A stretch of 64,000 nt of DNA from UBA7328 sp002471345 (GTDB lineage Bacteria; Bacteroidota; Bacteroidia; Chitinophagales; Saprospiraceae), in assembly GCA_964011275.1 (NCBI GenBank), contig CAXGOB010000006.1, positions 1-64,000 of the forward strand, written 5' to 3'. Under the pieces are notes generated by a model. It was not told where the DNA came from. It did no database searches and saw nothing but the letters and a program-made list of their open reading frames with translations. Made by a program: the position numbers and the translations under genes. Every line of letters starts with the position of its first letter. Position 1 is the stretch's first letter. Of the stretch, positions 16,736 to 25,560 are shown in pieces.

Positions 16736-17698
16736 ATCGGAGTTGTCAATTCTTCCTAAAACTACTAATTCATTTTTCTCATTAATATAGCCTACATCGT
16801 CTGTAGCAATAAAGGAGACGGTATCAATATTTGCTAAATCAATAATATTAATTCTTCCTGATTTGCCTTTTTTTACCATATGAAAAGGATCTGACATATC
16901 AGATATTTTGGCTTTCATGTGCAGATTCAGAGAATAAGATTGTCCATTTTGACTATATAGTTGGGAAAAACACTCAGTCATTCCATACTCGGCATGAATA
17001 AAGTCCACTCCCAGATTTACTTTCAATATGGAATCCAACTCACTTGAATTCATCTCTTCTCTCCTACCCTTCATTCCTCCTGTCTTAATTACAATAAGTT
17101 GACTCCAATCAATATTATTACTTTCTACAAAATCCAAAAGAGCATAACTCACACCAATTAAAATGGTTTTCTGATTAAGTTTTTTGAGCTTTGTGAGGGT
17201 TCTAAATAACTTATCATGATCATAAAGATAAAATGCACTATTATCAATTTGAGATTCTTTTATAAAATGGTCACACATCGTAATAAGTGAAGAACCTTCT
17301 CTTTCTAAGTATGACGGCAGTAAGCATACAAAACAGTAATCATTTAAAGATCCATACGTTTTCTGAAAAATAATGGAAGCATTTTTCAAATAGAATTTCT
17401 TATTTTTTACCTGATGGATGCTATTTACCCCTGACGTTCCAGAACTGCTAAACCTAGTCTCCTCTTTCCAATGCCCGGATTTGATTTTATGGGATTTAAA
17501 AAAAGAAATTGGTAAATAAGTGAATTCGGACTCAGAATAGTTCTGAGCTACCTGATCATGATATTCATTAAAAAGAGGATTATATTTTAATTGAAATTTA
17601 TGAATAGCTCTGGTCAATTGCCAAAATTCATTATCATTACTGATGGCAGCAAAACTTTGAAAGAGACGTTTTCGTTCTAATAGATATGAATTACTCAA
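16709..17698 (-). CDS. LuxE/acyl-protein synthetase-like adenylate-forming protein
   Basis: A 329-residue protein with the LuxE-family pattern: LPISFFKSHKI, then the nucleotide-binding stretch TRFSSSGTSGVNS, YCFVCLLPSYLEREGSS, and near the C-terminus FIATDDVGYI and DLRGCNMLL. LuxE activates fatty acids as acyl-AMP; in Bacteroidota such proteins usually occur without lux genes and their substrate is unknown. The start is a TTG at 17698 and lies inside the divergent lipoprotein gene, whose ATG is at 17686. Its promoter must therefore lie within that gene. The C-terminus overlaps the amidase gene. Confidence 0.75.
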   Translation of the reverse strand: MSNSYLLERKRLFQSFAAISNDNEFWQLTRAIHKFQLKYNPLFNEYHDQVAQNYSESEFTYLPISFFKSHKIKSGHWKEETRFSSSGTSGVNSIHQVKNKKFYLKNASIIFQKTYGSLNDYCFVCLLPSYLEREGSSLITMCDHFIKESQIDNSAFYLYDHDKLFRTLTKLKKLNQKTILIGVSYALLDFVESNNIDWSQLIVIKTGGMKGRREEMNSSELDSILKVNLGVDFIHAEYGMTECFSQLYSQNGQSYSLNLHMKAKISDMSDPFHMVKKGKSGRINIIDLANIDTVSFIATDDVGYINEKNELVVLGRIDNSDLRGCNMLL

Positions 17699-18177
17699 AG
17701 ACTATATTATTTTCTTGCATTGGAATCCTTATTCTTGTCATCACATCATGTGGGGAAAGCGAACAAATTTCACCAATTCCTGAGATATCTTTTTTGGGTT
17801 TTAGCAAAGATACTATGGTTCAAAGTAACTTTAACCTTGACACCATTCAGTTTTCTATTGCATTTACTGATGGTGATGGTGATTTAAATAGACTAGAAGA
17901 TAATTTAGGCGCTAAAATTATAATCACAGATTTACGAACTAACGCACTCTATGATAGATTTTTACTCCCTAATATACCTAGCAGTGGCAAGGTCACAGGA
18001 GAAATGTTCGTTAGACTTTTTAGTACGTGTTGTGTTTTTCCTGACAATATCCCGCCTTGTTCAATAAATGAAAAATATCCTACAAACGAACTCGCTCTCC
18101 AAATTGTTCTTCAGGACGGAAGTGGCAACAATAGTAATAAAATAGAAACACCTCCAATTATGCTTCTTTGTAAGTAA
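17686..18177 (+). CDS. Small lipoprotein of unknown function
   Basis: A 163-residue protein with a lipoprotein signal (hydrophobic IGILILVITSC; lipid anchor at the Cys). The mature part is a predicted beta-rich domain with an acidic loop FTDGDGDLNRLED, which resembles a calcium-binding loop, and a cluster of Cys (STCCVFPDNIPPC). I do not recognise a named family, but similar lipoproteins are common in Bacteroidota. The start overlaps the divergent LuxE-like gene by 13 bp and the end overlaps hemF by 20 bp. Confidence 0.75.
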   Translation: MNYSKTILFSCIGILILVITSCGESEQISPIPEISFLGFSKDTMVQSNFNLDTIQFSIAFTDGDGDLNRLEDNLGAKIIITDLRTNALYDRFLLPNIPSSGKVTGEMFVRLFSTCCVFPDNIPPCSINEKYPTNELALQIVLQDGSGNNSNKIETPPIMLLCK

Positions 18178-19078
18178 GCCAGTTCACATCCTTTCTTAAT
18201 TTGTTTTGGGTTCTATACTCCAGAGAATTCTTTATGACCTCATAGTTGTACTCCCAATGCGCTTCTGGAGGCAGGCTCATAAGTATCGACTCTGTTCTTC
18301 CATTCGTTTCTAATCCAAATTTAGTTCCTCTGTCATTTACCAAATTGAATTCAACATATCTTCCTCTCCGTACTCTCTGCCACTTCTCATTTGTCTGTGT
18401 ATACTGCCTTGTAAAATTATTCTCAAAAAGATGAGAATATATCGGAACAAATGCAAGCCCAACCTCTTTCACAAAATTCCAGACTTCTTTTTTATCTTTT
18501 GAAATACGATCTCCTAATCGATCGAAGAAAATCCCTCCAATACCACGAGTTTCATTCCGATGAGGAATAAAGAAGTAATCATCTGCCCATTTCTTATACT
18601 CTGCATAAGCATTCTCAGACAACTGATCACAAACTTGTTTTAAATAGTTGTGAAAGAAACGAGCATCGCTGTCAATGATATAATGAGGGGTTACATCTAT
18701 TCCTCCTCCAAACCACCATACTGAATCATTCACTTCAAAGTAACGAACATTCATATGAATGATAGGAACCCATGGGTTTTTAGGATGCAAAACAATCGAT
18801 ACTCCTGATGCTAAAAATTGCCCAGAGGGAATATCTAATTTTTTAGCCATTATTTCAGGCATTTCACCATAGACCTCCGAAAAATTCACTCCACCTTTTT
18901 CAATGTGCTGACCTTTTATTACTCTAGTTCGTCCTCCTCCTCCACCATCTCTGTTCCACTTGTCTTCATGAAATCTTCCTGATTCATCAAGGCCTTCCAA
19001 GGACACACAGATCGAGTCTTGTAAATCTTTAAACCACTCTACAATTTCTGATTTTCCAATTTGATTTTGATCAGGCAT
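18158..19078 (-). CDS. hemF: Oxygen-dependent coproporphyrinogen-III oxidase
   Basis: HemF converts coproporphyrinogen III to protoporphyrinogen IX in haem synthesis, using O2. All family signatures are present: GGGGRTRV, SGVSIVLHPKNPWVP, HMNVRYFEV, WWFGGGIDVTPHY, RNETRGIGGIFFD and RRGRYVEFNLVNDRGTKFGL. Length 306 is normal. It indicates aerobic haem synthesis. It overlaps the upstream ArsC-like gene by 8 bp; hemL is elsewhere in the window (31.9 kb). Confidence 0.97.
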   Translation of the reverse strand: MPDQNQIGKSEIVEWFKDLQDSICVSLEGLDESGRFHEDKWNRDGGGGGRTRVIKGQHIEKGGVNFSEVYGEMPEIMAKKLDIPSGQFLASGVSIVLHPKNPWVPIIHMNVRYFEVNDSVWWFGGGIDVTPHYIIDSDARFFHNYLKQVCDQLSENAYAEYKKWADDYFFIPHRNETRGIGGIFFDRLGDRISKDKKEVWNFVKEVGLAFVPIYSHLFENNFTRQYTQTNEKWQRVRRGRYVEFNLVNDRGTKFGLETNGRTESILMSLPPEAHWEYNYEVIKNSLEYRTQNKLRKDVNWLTYKEA

Positions 19079-19424
19079 TTTCTTGAATTGCGGATTCTAC
19101 TACTTTTTTACTATTTCCTACAAAAACTCGATCTCCAATTTGAATAACAGGTCTTTTGAGAAAGGTATATTCTGAAATTATCAAATCTCCCATTTCACTC
19201 AAACTAACTTCTCTTTCATGAAGTCCCATTGCTCTATATTTCATAGCTCTTTTGCTGAAAAAGTCAGAATAATCACCTCCATGCAAATCAAGAAGATTAT
19301 CCAAATCAGCTCTCTCTATTCCTGATTGCTTAATATCTATAAGATCAAAGTCCGACGTATCTCCTAGTTCTTTTATGATTCGTTTGCAGGTTGAGCAAGA
19401 GGATAAATGCCAAATTCGTTTCAT
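19071..19424 (-). CDS. ArsC/Spx-family thioredoxin-fold protein
   Basis: A 117-residue protein of the ArsC/Spx/YffB family: N-terminal SSCSTCKRIIKELG with a CxxC pair, LDNLLDLHG in the middle, and the conserved FLKRPVIQIGDRVFVG near the end. Family roles range from arsenate reduction to transcription control; which applies here is not clear, and no arsenic genes are near. It lies between hemF (8-bp overlap) and the aldolase gene (4-nt gap), suggesting one operon. Confidence 0.85.
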   Translation of the reverse strand: MKRIWHLSSCSTCKRIIKELGDTSDFDLIDIKQSGIERADLDNLLDLHGGDYSDFFSKRAMKYRAMGLHEREVSLSEMGDLIISEYTFLKRPVIQIGDRVFVGNSKKVVESAIQENA

Positions 19425-19428
19425 TAAT

Positions 19429-20085
19429 CTACGAATTACCCTTTTTGTAATCTGCTAAGAATTTCTCTAATCCAATATCTGTCAGAGGGTGCTTTAAGAG
19501 CCCTAAAATTGAGTCTAATGGACATGTAGCTATATCAGCTCCTGCAAGTGCTGCATCTACAATATGTTTTGAATTTCTTATTGAAGCAGCCAGTATCTCT
19601 GTATCATACATTTGGATAGCATACAACTCAGCTATTTGAGCTATCAAACCTATACCATCCCAAGAAATATCATCCACTCTACCTACAAAAGGTGAGATAT
19701 AAGATGCACCTGCTTTAGCAGCAAGAATGGCCTGACCAGCTGAAAATACAAGAGTACAGTTCGTTCTTATACCATTATCCGTAAACCATCTAATAGCTTT
19801 AATACCATCCTTGATCATAGGTACTTTTACCACAATATTTGGGGCAATTTCAGAAAGCTTTTTACCTTCTTCTATAATACCGTTAAAATCAGTTGAAATT
19901 ACTTCCGCACTTACATCACCATCGACTATTCCACATATTTTGGAATAATGATTCTTAATATTATCTGATCCTGTTATTCCTTCCTTGGCCATTAACGAGG
20001 GGTTAGTAGTAACCCCGTCCAGAATACCCAGATCACGGGCTTCTTTTATTTGATCTAATGAAGCTGTGTCAATGAAAAATTTCAT
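19429..20085 (-). CDS. fsa: Fructose-6-phosphate aldolase / short transaldolase
   Basis: A 218-residue class I aldolase of the FSA/TalC family. Visible motifs: FFIDTASLDQIKEA, GVTTNPSLMAKEG, VVKVPMIKDGIKAI (the Schiff-base Lys) and ASYISPFVGRVDDIS. Such proteins either cleave fructose 6-phosphate to dihydroxyacetone and glyceraldehyde 3-phosphate or act as transaldolases in the pentose phosphate pathway; sequence alone does not decide. Probably first gene of the run with the ArsC-like gene and hemF. Confidence 0.93.
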   Translation of the reverse strand: MKFFIDTASLDQIKEARDLGILDGVTTNPSLMAKEGITGSDNIKNHYSKICGIVDGDVSAEVISTDFNGIIEEGKKLSEIAPNIVVKVPMIKDGIKAIRWFTDNGIRTNCTLVFSAGQAILAAKAGASYISPFVGRVDDISWDGIGLIAQIAELYAIQMYDTEILAASIRNSKHIVDAALAGADIATCPLDSILGLLKHPLTDIGLEKFLADYKKGNS

Positions 20086-20187
20086 ATTTCGATTCTATAT
20101 TTTGGCGCAAATATATCAGTATTATGATAAGAAATTCGTGCTCGAAACAGTAGTAGGCATTTAATTGGGAATGGTAGAAATAAAAAT

Positions 20188-20275
20188 GAGGCGTCACACC
20201 AAACCGCTACAACCTAATACCCTTGCTGCGTTTCCACCCTGGGGGAATTCTCAGGGAGCTGGCCGTGTGAGCCTC
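20188..20275 (-). ncRNA. ffs: Signal recognition particle RNA, small bacterial type
   Basis: On the minus strand the conserved apical domain is present (CCCCAGGGTGGAAACGCAGC then AAGGGTA), the binding site of Ffh. The ends pair: GAGGC at the 5' end with GCCTC at the 3' end, followed by CACAC/GTGTG. A T-rich tract follows as terminator. The 5' end fits a promoter at 20280-20311, giving ~88 nt. Confidence 0.93.
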
Positions 20276-20279
20276 GTTG

Positions 20280-20311
20280 CAAAAGTAAGTTCTTTATGAA
20301 CTGGAAATCAA
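20280..20311 (-). promoter_or_regulatory. SRP RNA promoter (TTG, 21 bp, TACTTTTG)
   Basis: On the minus strand TTG (20311-20309) is separated by 21 bp from TACTTTTG (20287-20280), a full match to the Bacteroidota promoter pattern. It ends five bases before the paired 5' end of the SRP RNA, which independently supports it. Confidence 0.75.
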
Positions 20312-20352
20312 CTTTTATTTAAATAAAATAATACTTCTGATATTAACACATC

Positions 20353-21039
20353 TTATTCTAGTGAAAAAGCCACTTCCCACTCTCGTATTTTTGGCAATGG
20401 AGCTTTGATTTCCATATAATTCTGAGACACTGGATGAATAAAAGCGAGTGATCTAGAATGAAGGCAAATAGATTTATCATCATTTGGATAAGGATATCCA
20501 TATTTCAAATCCCCTACGACAATAGAGCCTATTGCACTCATCTGGGCTCTAATTTGATGTTTTCGCCCTGTCTTCAATTCTATTTCTACAATAGCTTGTG
20601 TACCGATAGTTTTTAAGGTCTTATAGCTAAGTTCTGCTTCTTTAGTTCTAAAATTCGATACTTGAGAACAAATGACTTTGTTCTTGTCTTCTCTTTTCTC
20701 AATATGATGAATGAGGGTGTCTCTCTTTCGATTTAATAAAGGAGAAACCACCGCCCAATATGTCTTTTTTATACTCCGATCAGCAAATAATCGTGTCATC
20801 CTACTCAGAGCTTTACTCGTTCTTGCTAATACAATGCATCCAGATGTAGGACGATCTAATCGATGTATCACACCTGTAAAGACATTTCCTGGTTTATGAT
20901 ACTTTTCTTTTATATACTTTTTTGTCAGCTCAGATAATGGTGCATCACCAGTATCATCCCCTTGTACTAATAACCCAGCTGGTTTATTCACAATAATCAG
21001 ATGGTTATCCTCATACAAAATGTACTCTCCTATATTCAT
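20353..21039 (-). CDS. RluA-family rRNA/tRNA pseudouridine synthase
   Basis: Catalytic motif HRLDRPTSGCIVLARTSKAL with the active-site Asp, plus KPAGLLVQ near the N-terminus, KTGRKHQIRAQM and LHSRSLAFIHP. It lacks an S4 domain, and at 228 residues it corresponds to the short RluA/RluC-like class that isomerises uridine in rRNA or tRNA. The exact target base cannot be deduced. Confidence 0.9.
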   Translation of the reverse strand: MNIGEYILYEDNHLIIVNKPAGLLVQGDDTGDAPLSELTKKYIKEKYHKPGNVFTGVIHRLDRPTSGCIVLARTSKALSRMTRLFADRSIKKTYWAVVSPLLNRKRDTLIHHIEKREDKNKVICSQVSNFRTKEAELSYKTLKTIGTQAIVEIELKTGRKHQIRAQMSAIGSIVVGDLKYGYPYPNDDKSICLHSRSLAFIHPVSQNYMEIKAPLPKIREWEVAFSLE

Positions 21040-21111
21040 CTTAACATATTAATTTTATTATATATATGTTATCATATAGCATTTTTCTATAATATGTTTA
21101 TATTTGTAACA

Positions 21112-21180
21112 GTGTAAGTTTTGGTTATTAAATTGTAAAATTCGTTTTTGCTCACTTAAAAGTAAGTGGGCATTTTTTTT
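21112..21180 (+). ncRNA. Candidate small RNA B with intrinsic terminator
   Basis: The hairpin GCTCACTT/AAGTGGGC (21150-21171) is followed by eight T (21173-21180). A TATATTTG element (21099-21106) precedes it and matches the -7 consensus, but no -33 TTG is seen. Contains the shared core AGTTTTGGTTATTAAAT (21117-21133). No reading frame of note. Confidence 0.35.
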
Positions 21181-21349
21181 GCCCATACCTAAATTGAGCT
21201 TTATCAATATTGAATAATCCATTCCAAATCACACAGCATCTTTATCCAATCTACCCATGCATTGCACATCCTTAACATATCTACTCCTCTGTTGGTAGTT
21301 CACATATTATAGTTTTTTGGCATAGTATTTGGTTTTGCTACTATATATG

Positions 21350-21407
21350 AGTTTTGGTTAATAAATGAGTAATGCCCTAGTATTCGTCGTACTGGGGTGT
21401 TTTTTTT
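21350..21407 (+). ncRNA. Candidate small RNA C with intrinsic terminator
   Basis: Stem CCCTAGTA/TACTGGGG (21375-21397) around a 7-nt loop, followed by a T run to 21407. A possible promoter is TTG (21317-21319) 22 bp before TATATATG (21342-21349), one mismatch from TAnnTTTG. The shared core AGTTTTGGTTAATAAATGAG (21350-21369) lies directly before the hairpin, so the transcript may be little more than the terminator. Confidence 0.3.
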
Positions 21408-21414
21408 GATTATT

Positions 21415-22830
21415 TTAATTCACCATCAATCCAATTTCTTTTCCTTTCAATATCATAAACTTATAAGCTTCATCATACTCATTCTTTATATCACCTTCTA
21501 AAATAGCCTCCTTTATCGCGTTTTTTATTATTCCTACATTTCTGCTTGGAGAGATATTAAAAGTCTCCATTATAAGTTCTCCACTTATAGGTGGTTGCCA
21601 ATTTCTAATATGGTCTCTCTCCTCTAAAGCTAAGATTCTCTCTTTTACAAATTCGTAATTCCGTTTATAGCGTACTACCTTATTTTGATTCTTACTTGTA
21701 ATATCTGCATTGCATAACAATAAGAGGTCATCTAAATCTTCTCCTGCATCAAAAATTAATCTCCTTATAGCTGAATCTGTAACTTCTTCTTTTGTGAGAC
21801 TTATAGGTCTCTGATGCAAAGCCACCATCTTTTGAACAAACCTCATTTGATGATCTAGAGGAAGTTTCATTCTTTTGAAAAGTTTGGGAACCATTCTTTC
21901 CCCAATGACTTCATGCCCATGGAATGTCCATCCATTAGCTTTAGTAAATCTTTTCGACCTGGGTTTGCCTATATCATGAAGTATTGCAGCCCATCTTAGC
22001 CAATAGTCATTACTCGTAATCGAAAGATTATCCAATACTTGAAGAGTATGATAAAAATTGTCTTTATGCCCTTTACCATCCACATACTCAACACCTTTTA
22101 ACTCAATTAGCTCTGGAAAAAACTCTTTCAACAAGCCACCTTCCTCTAAAAGTTTAAACCCAATGGAAGGTTTAGATGACATTACGATCTTACCTAGTTC
22201 AGTTAAGATTCTTTCTCTACTTATAATCTCTAATCTTTTACTATTATTTTTCAATCCTTTCCACGTGTTCTCTTCAATATCAAATCCGAGTTGTGTGGCA
22301 AATCTCACAGCTCTCATCATCCGCAATGGGTCATCAGAAAAAGTAACATCAGGAGAAAGTGGGGTTCGAATTACTTTGTCAACTAAGTCTCTTAATCCAT
22401 CAAATGGATCAAGAATATTTCCAAAATTGGCCCTACTTAGGTCAACTGCTAATGCATTTATGGTGAAATCTCTTCTATTTTGGTCATCCTCAAGTGTCCC
22501 CTCCTCTACTACCGGTTTTCTCGAATCAAAATTGTAAGACTCTTTACGAGCTCCAACAAATTCCAACTCAATATCACGATACTTGAGCATGGCTGTACCA
22601 AATCTTTTGAAGATCGTCACTTTAGGCTTACCTTCTAATCTTTTTGATACCTCATTGGCTAATTGAATCCCGCTCCCTATGCACACAACATCAATATCTT
22701 TACATAATCGATCCAAGAATCTATCTCTCACAAAACCTCCAACTAAATATGTCGGAAACCTGAGATGAATTGCAGCATCAGAAATAATATCAACAATAAA
22801 TTTTTCATGATCTAAAAAACGGAAATGCAC
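21415..22830 (-). CDS. cca: CCA tRNA nucleotidyltransferase with HD domain
   Basis: Class II nucleotidyltransferase: LVGGFVRDRFL, then KDIDVVCIGSG with the two catalytic Asp, and RRDFTINALAVDL. The RNA-binding segment DPLRMMRAVRFATQLGFDI follows. The C-terminal part is an HD domain (AILHDIGKPRSKRF). It adds or repairs the CCA end of tRNAs; in some species a paralogue is poly(A) polymerase. The tRNA-Ala in this window already encodes CCA, so repair may be the main job. Start is GTG. It is 18 nt downstream of dusB, likely one transcript. Confidence 0.92.
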   Translation of the reverse strand: MHFRFLDHEKFIVDIISDAAIHLRFPTYLVGGFVRDRFLDRLCKDIDVVCIGSGIQLANEVSKRLEGKPKVTIFKRFGTAMLKYRDIELEFVGARKESYNFDSRKPVVEEGTLEDDQNRRDFTINALAVDLSRANFGNILDPFDGLRDLVDKVIRTPLSPDVTFSDDPLRMMRAVRFATQLGFDIEENTWKGLKNNSKRLEIISRERILTELGKIVMSSKPSIGFKLLEEGGLLKEFFPELIELKGVEYVDGKGHKDNFYHTLQVLDNLSITSNDYWLRWAAILHDIGKPRSKRFTKANGWTFHGHEVIGERMVPKLFKRMKLPLDHQMRFVQKMVALHQRPISLTKEEVTDSAIRRLIFDAGEDLDDLLLLCNADITSKNQNKVVRYKRNYEFVKERILALEERDHIRNWQPPISGELIMETFNISPSRNVGIIKNAIKEAILEGDIKNEYDEAYKFMILKGKEIGLMVN

Positions 22831-22848
22831 CTTTTTTCGATTTTGGGA

Positions 22849-23841
22849 TTAGCAGAGAATAGGTTTCCCCTGAAACCTAAATCTAATTTCTTCTAATAAC
22901 TCAAATACATCATCAGATATATCAGTGGTCACCAGTTTATTCCTAAAAGGCTTTATGTGTGGAAGACCGCGAAGATAAATAGCATAATGACGTCTCATTT
23001 CTAAAACTCCTAATTTTTCACCTTTCCAATCTAAACTTCTCTGGAGATGCTCCTTAACTACATCAATTCGTTCATCAATGGAAGGTGGAGGAATAGTTTC
23101 TCCGGTATTCACAAAATGTTTGATTTGTCTAAATATCCATGGATTCCCAATTGCGGCTCTTCCTATCATTATTCCATCTACTCCATATCTCTCTTTATAC
23201 TCCAGGGCCTTTTGAGGAGAATTAATATCGCCATTTCCTATTATTGGAATATGAATTCTGGGATTATTTTTGATATTTCCTATCATCGTCCAATCGGCCT
23301 CACCTTTATACATTTGTTTTCTTGTTCTACCATGAATGGCAAGGGCTTTTATTCCCACATCTTGAAGTCTTTCAGCTACCTCTTCGATATATTTTGTCTC
23401 TTCATTCCATCCCAACCTGGTCTTCACGGTGACAGGTAAAGAAGTGGACTTTACTATTTCATCAGTCAGTTTGACCATTCTAGGTATGTCCTGAAGAATT
23501 CCAGCTCCTGCCATTTTACATGTAACCTTCTTCACTGGGCACCCAAAATTGATATCTAAAACTTCAGGTCGGGCCTCCTCCACAATCTCAGCAGCCCTTT
23601 TCATAGAATCTATTTCAGCACCAAATATTTGAATACCAATAGGTCTTTCGTATTCATAGATGTCCAATTTTTGGACACTCTTGAAAGCATCTCTTATCAA
23701 TCCCTCCACAGAAATGAACTCTGTATACATCATATCACATCCTTCCCTCTTACAAAGTGCTCTAAAAGGTGGGTCGCTCACATCCTCCATTGGAGCAAGG
23801 AACAAAGGAAAATCATCAAAATCTATTGAACCAATCTGCAT
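22849..23841 (-). CDS. dusB: tRNA-dihydrouridine synthase (DusB type)
   Basis: FMN-dependent TIM barrel. Conserved stretches: LAPMEDVSDPPFRALCKREG, YTEFISVEGLI, DINFGCPVKKVTCKMAGAGI with the catalytic Cys, VTVKTRLGWNE, HGRTRKQMYKGEADW, GNGDINSP and MIGRAAIGNPWIF. It reduces uridine to dihydrouridine in tRNA D loops. I take the ATG at 23841 rather than the TTG at 23850 because it starts just before the conserved N-terminus; 330 residues. Confidence 0.93.
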   Translation of the reverse strand: MQIGSIDFDDFPLFLAPMEDVSDPPFRALCKREGCDMMYTEFISVEGLIRDAFKSVQKLDIYEYERPIGIQIFGAEIDSMKRAAEIVEEARPEVLDINFGCPVKKVTCKMAGAGILQDIPRMVKLTDEIVKSTSLPVTVKTRLGWNEETKYIEEVAERLQDVGIKALAIHGRTRKQMYKGEADWTMIGNIKNNPRIHIPIIGNGDINSPQKALEYKERYGVDGIMIGRAAIGNPWIFRQIKHFVNTGETIPPPSIDERIDVVKEHLQRSLDWKGEKLGVLEMRRHYAIYLRGLPHIKPFRNKLVTTDISDDVFELLEEIRFRFQGKPILC

Positions 23842-23875
23842 AGACAACAAAGGTAAGTCAAGTATTAGAGTATGT

Positions 23876-25153
23876 TTATCTTTTCCTAATCATTTGAGGA
23901 GCATCTTTTACTACCACCTGGACAGTTTCTGGTGCTCTTTCTTCCATTAATACGACTTTTTCCTGTTTAAGAGTTCCAATAATATTTTCATTTGGGTGTC
24001 TGACGGTAATCAATTCCAAATTTGGATCTATAGTAATTCTATACTCACCATCTAAGTTTTCAATAAGATTGGTTATCCTATCCTCCACATTAGTAACACA
24101 AATTGTAAAACTTATCGCAGTATTTTTCATCAAATTTACCTTAAGTCTGTTCCTGTCTAAAGCAGAAAACAACTGGGCTAAATGCTCTTCAGCAATGAAT
24201 GAAAAGTCCCTGGTAGAGAAGTGAATTAAAGCTTGATTTTCTTCTATGACCACGATGGGTGGGTATGTAAGTTCTATTTCTGAGCTTATCATTGTCCCAG
24301 GCAAATCAGGTTTAATAAATGATTTGACATATAATGGGATCTGTTTGTTCTGGAGCGGTTTTATGGTTTTGGGGTGAATTACTTTTGCTCCATAATAGGT
24401 CATTTCTATAGATTCCTTATAAGTAAGCCGATCTATCTTTACAACATTTTCAAATTTTCTGGGATCTCCTGTAAGAATACCTTTGACATCCTTCCAAATA
24501 GAAAGCTTACTCGCATCAAGGCAATAAGCAAATATTGCAGCTGAAAAATCTGAACCTTCTCTGCCTAAAGTAATGGTGCTTCCATGGTCATCACTTCCGA
24601 TAAAACCTTGGGTTATAATAACATCATGTTGTTGCATTAAGGATTGAACAGAACTATTAATGTTTCGATTAGTTATTTCCCAATCCACTTTTCCATCCCG
24701 ATAGGTATCATTGGTTCTTATAACCTCCCGTGCATCCAACCAACAAGAATTCACTCCACATTCTTTTAGATAAGAATTAATAATAGTAGTAGATAATAAC
24801 TCACCAATACTAACTAATTGATCATAAACAAAATGCAAATTCTTAGACAAGTCTAAGCTAGTGATTTCGCTGAGTTGCTGGATAGACATTACAGTAGAAG
24901 CATCATTATTGCATAATTCACTCACAATGTTTAAATGAAGATCTATTATAGTTTTTAACTTTCTTTCAACATCCCCGGGATTTGATCTACTTTTCCACAC
25001 CTCTTCCAAGGCATTCGTAGTCTTTCCCATGGCAGATATGACTACAAGTATTTTGTCATTCTTTGATTCTGTGATTATCTTACCGACATTTTGCATACCC
25101 TCTATATCAGCTATAGAAGCTCCACCAAATTTATATATACCTATATCACTCAA
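23876..25153 (-). CDS. lysC: Aspartokinase (monofunctional)
   Basis: First enzyme of the lysine/threonine/methionine branch. N-terminal YKFGGASIAD nucleotide-binding motif, ITLGREGSDFSAAIFAYCL, and KDVKGILTGDPRKF are the family signatures. Two ACT-like regulatory segments occupy the last ~150 residues (ALIHFSTRDFSFIAEEHL onward). The C-terminus is a short extra tail ending QMIRKR. No fused homoserine dehydrogenase, unlike ThrA. The start is a TTG at 25153, close to the conserved motif. A 12-bp inverted repeat 84 bp upstream may be a leader structure. Confidence 0.92.
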   Translation of the reverse strand: MSDIGIYKFGGASIADIEGMQNVGKIITESKNDKILVVISAMGKTTNALEEVWKSRSNPGDVERKLKTIIDLHLNIVSELCNNDASTVMSIQQLSEITSLDLSKNLHFVYDQLVSIGELLSTTIINSYLKECGVNSCWLDAREVIRTNDTYRDGKVDWEITNRNINSSVQSLMQQHDVIITQGFIGSDDHGSTITLGREGSDFSAAIFAYCLDASKLSIWKDVKGILTGDPRKFENVVKIDRLTYKESIEMTYYGAKVIHPKTIKPLQNKQIPLYVKSFIKPDLPGTMISSEIELTYPPIVVIEENQALIHFSTRDFSFIAEEHLAQLFSALDRNRLKVNLMKNTAISFTICVTNVEDRITNLIENLDGEYRITIDPNLELITVRHPNENIIGTLKQEKVVLMEERAPETVQVVVKDAPQMIRKR

Positions 25154-25236
25154 TACTTAAATATTTTCTATAATTATTTGTATATATTAAATATTTTTAT
25201 AATATTTAATAAAACTAAAAAGAATGTTGTTCGTTG

Positions 25237-25281
25237 ATTTCTTTAACAGTTTATATTAATTTAAAATCTTGTTAAAGAAAT
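25237..25281. repeat. Perfect 12-bp inverted repeat upstream of lysC
   Basis: ATTTCTTTAACA (25237-25248) and TGTTAAAGAAAT (25270-25281) are exact reverse complements with a 21-bp spacer. It could form a hairpin in the lysC leader (minus strand), a hairpin in a plus-strand small RNA, or be a regulator site. Confidence 0.6.
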
Positions 25282-25356
25282 AAACCCTACAACTTTAGCT
25301 CTTTTAATAGAGTTTAATAAATGAGTTAGATAGTTTTTTCATACTTTTCGGTTTAG

Positions 25357-25383
25357 GAGCTTACCCTGTGTAAGCTCTTTTTT
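25357..25383 (+). terminator. Orphan intrinsic terminator
   Basis: GAGCTTAC/GTAAGCTC hairpin with a 5-nt loop followed by six T on the plus strand. No plus-strand gene precedes it, so it may end a small RNA (candidate D) starting near 25290-25300. Confidence 0.7.
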
Positions 25384-25560
25384 ATTTCTCTTTCTTTACG
25401 TCCAAAAGTAATTCTTGAAATTTTATTGAACCAACCACATTTTGCACTCAAATATTATTATTGTGTCCCTACAATACTTAAACCTCTGCTCTAATTACAA
25501 CTCATATTCATTAACTTGTTTGCAAAGCTAGTGCCATTATAATTCCAAATTAAAATACTT

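Larger units (their letters stand above)
21040..21414. other. 375-bp gene-free stretch with two orphan plus-strand terminators
   Basis: No protein gene is visible on either strand. Two stretches, 21117-21180 and 21350-21407, each start with AGTTTTGGTTA(T/A)TAAAT and end in a hairpin plus eight T on the plus strand, although the genes on both sides are on the minus strand. The remainder is AT-rich. Confidence 0.7.
25154..25560. other. 407-bp divergent gene-free stretch
   Basis: Between lysC (minus) and the acetyltransferase gene (plus). It holds a 12-bp inverted repeat (25237-25281), a copy of the AGTTTAATAAATGAGT core (25311-25326) and a strong plus-strand terminator (25357-25383). Beyond the terminator to 25560 I see nothing definite. 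Confidence 0.7.

Noticed and set aside
21101..21120. TGTAACA followed by GTGTAAGT near small RNA B, resembling the TGTAACT repeat
   Set aside because: Only one good half-site and an 8-9 bp period; not the geometry seen at the phasin genes.
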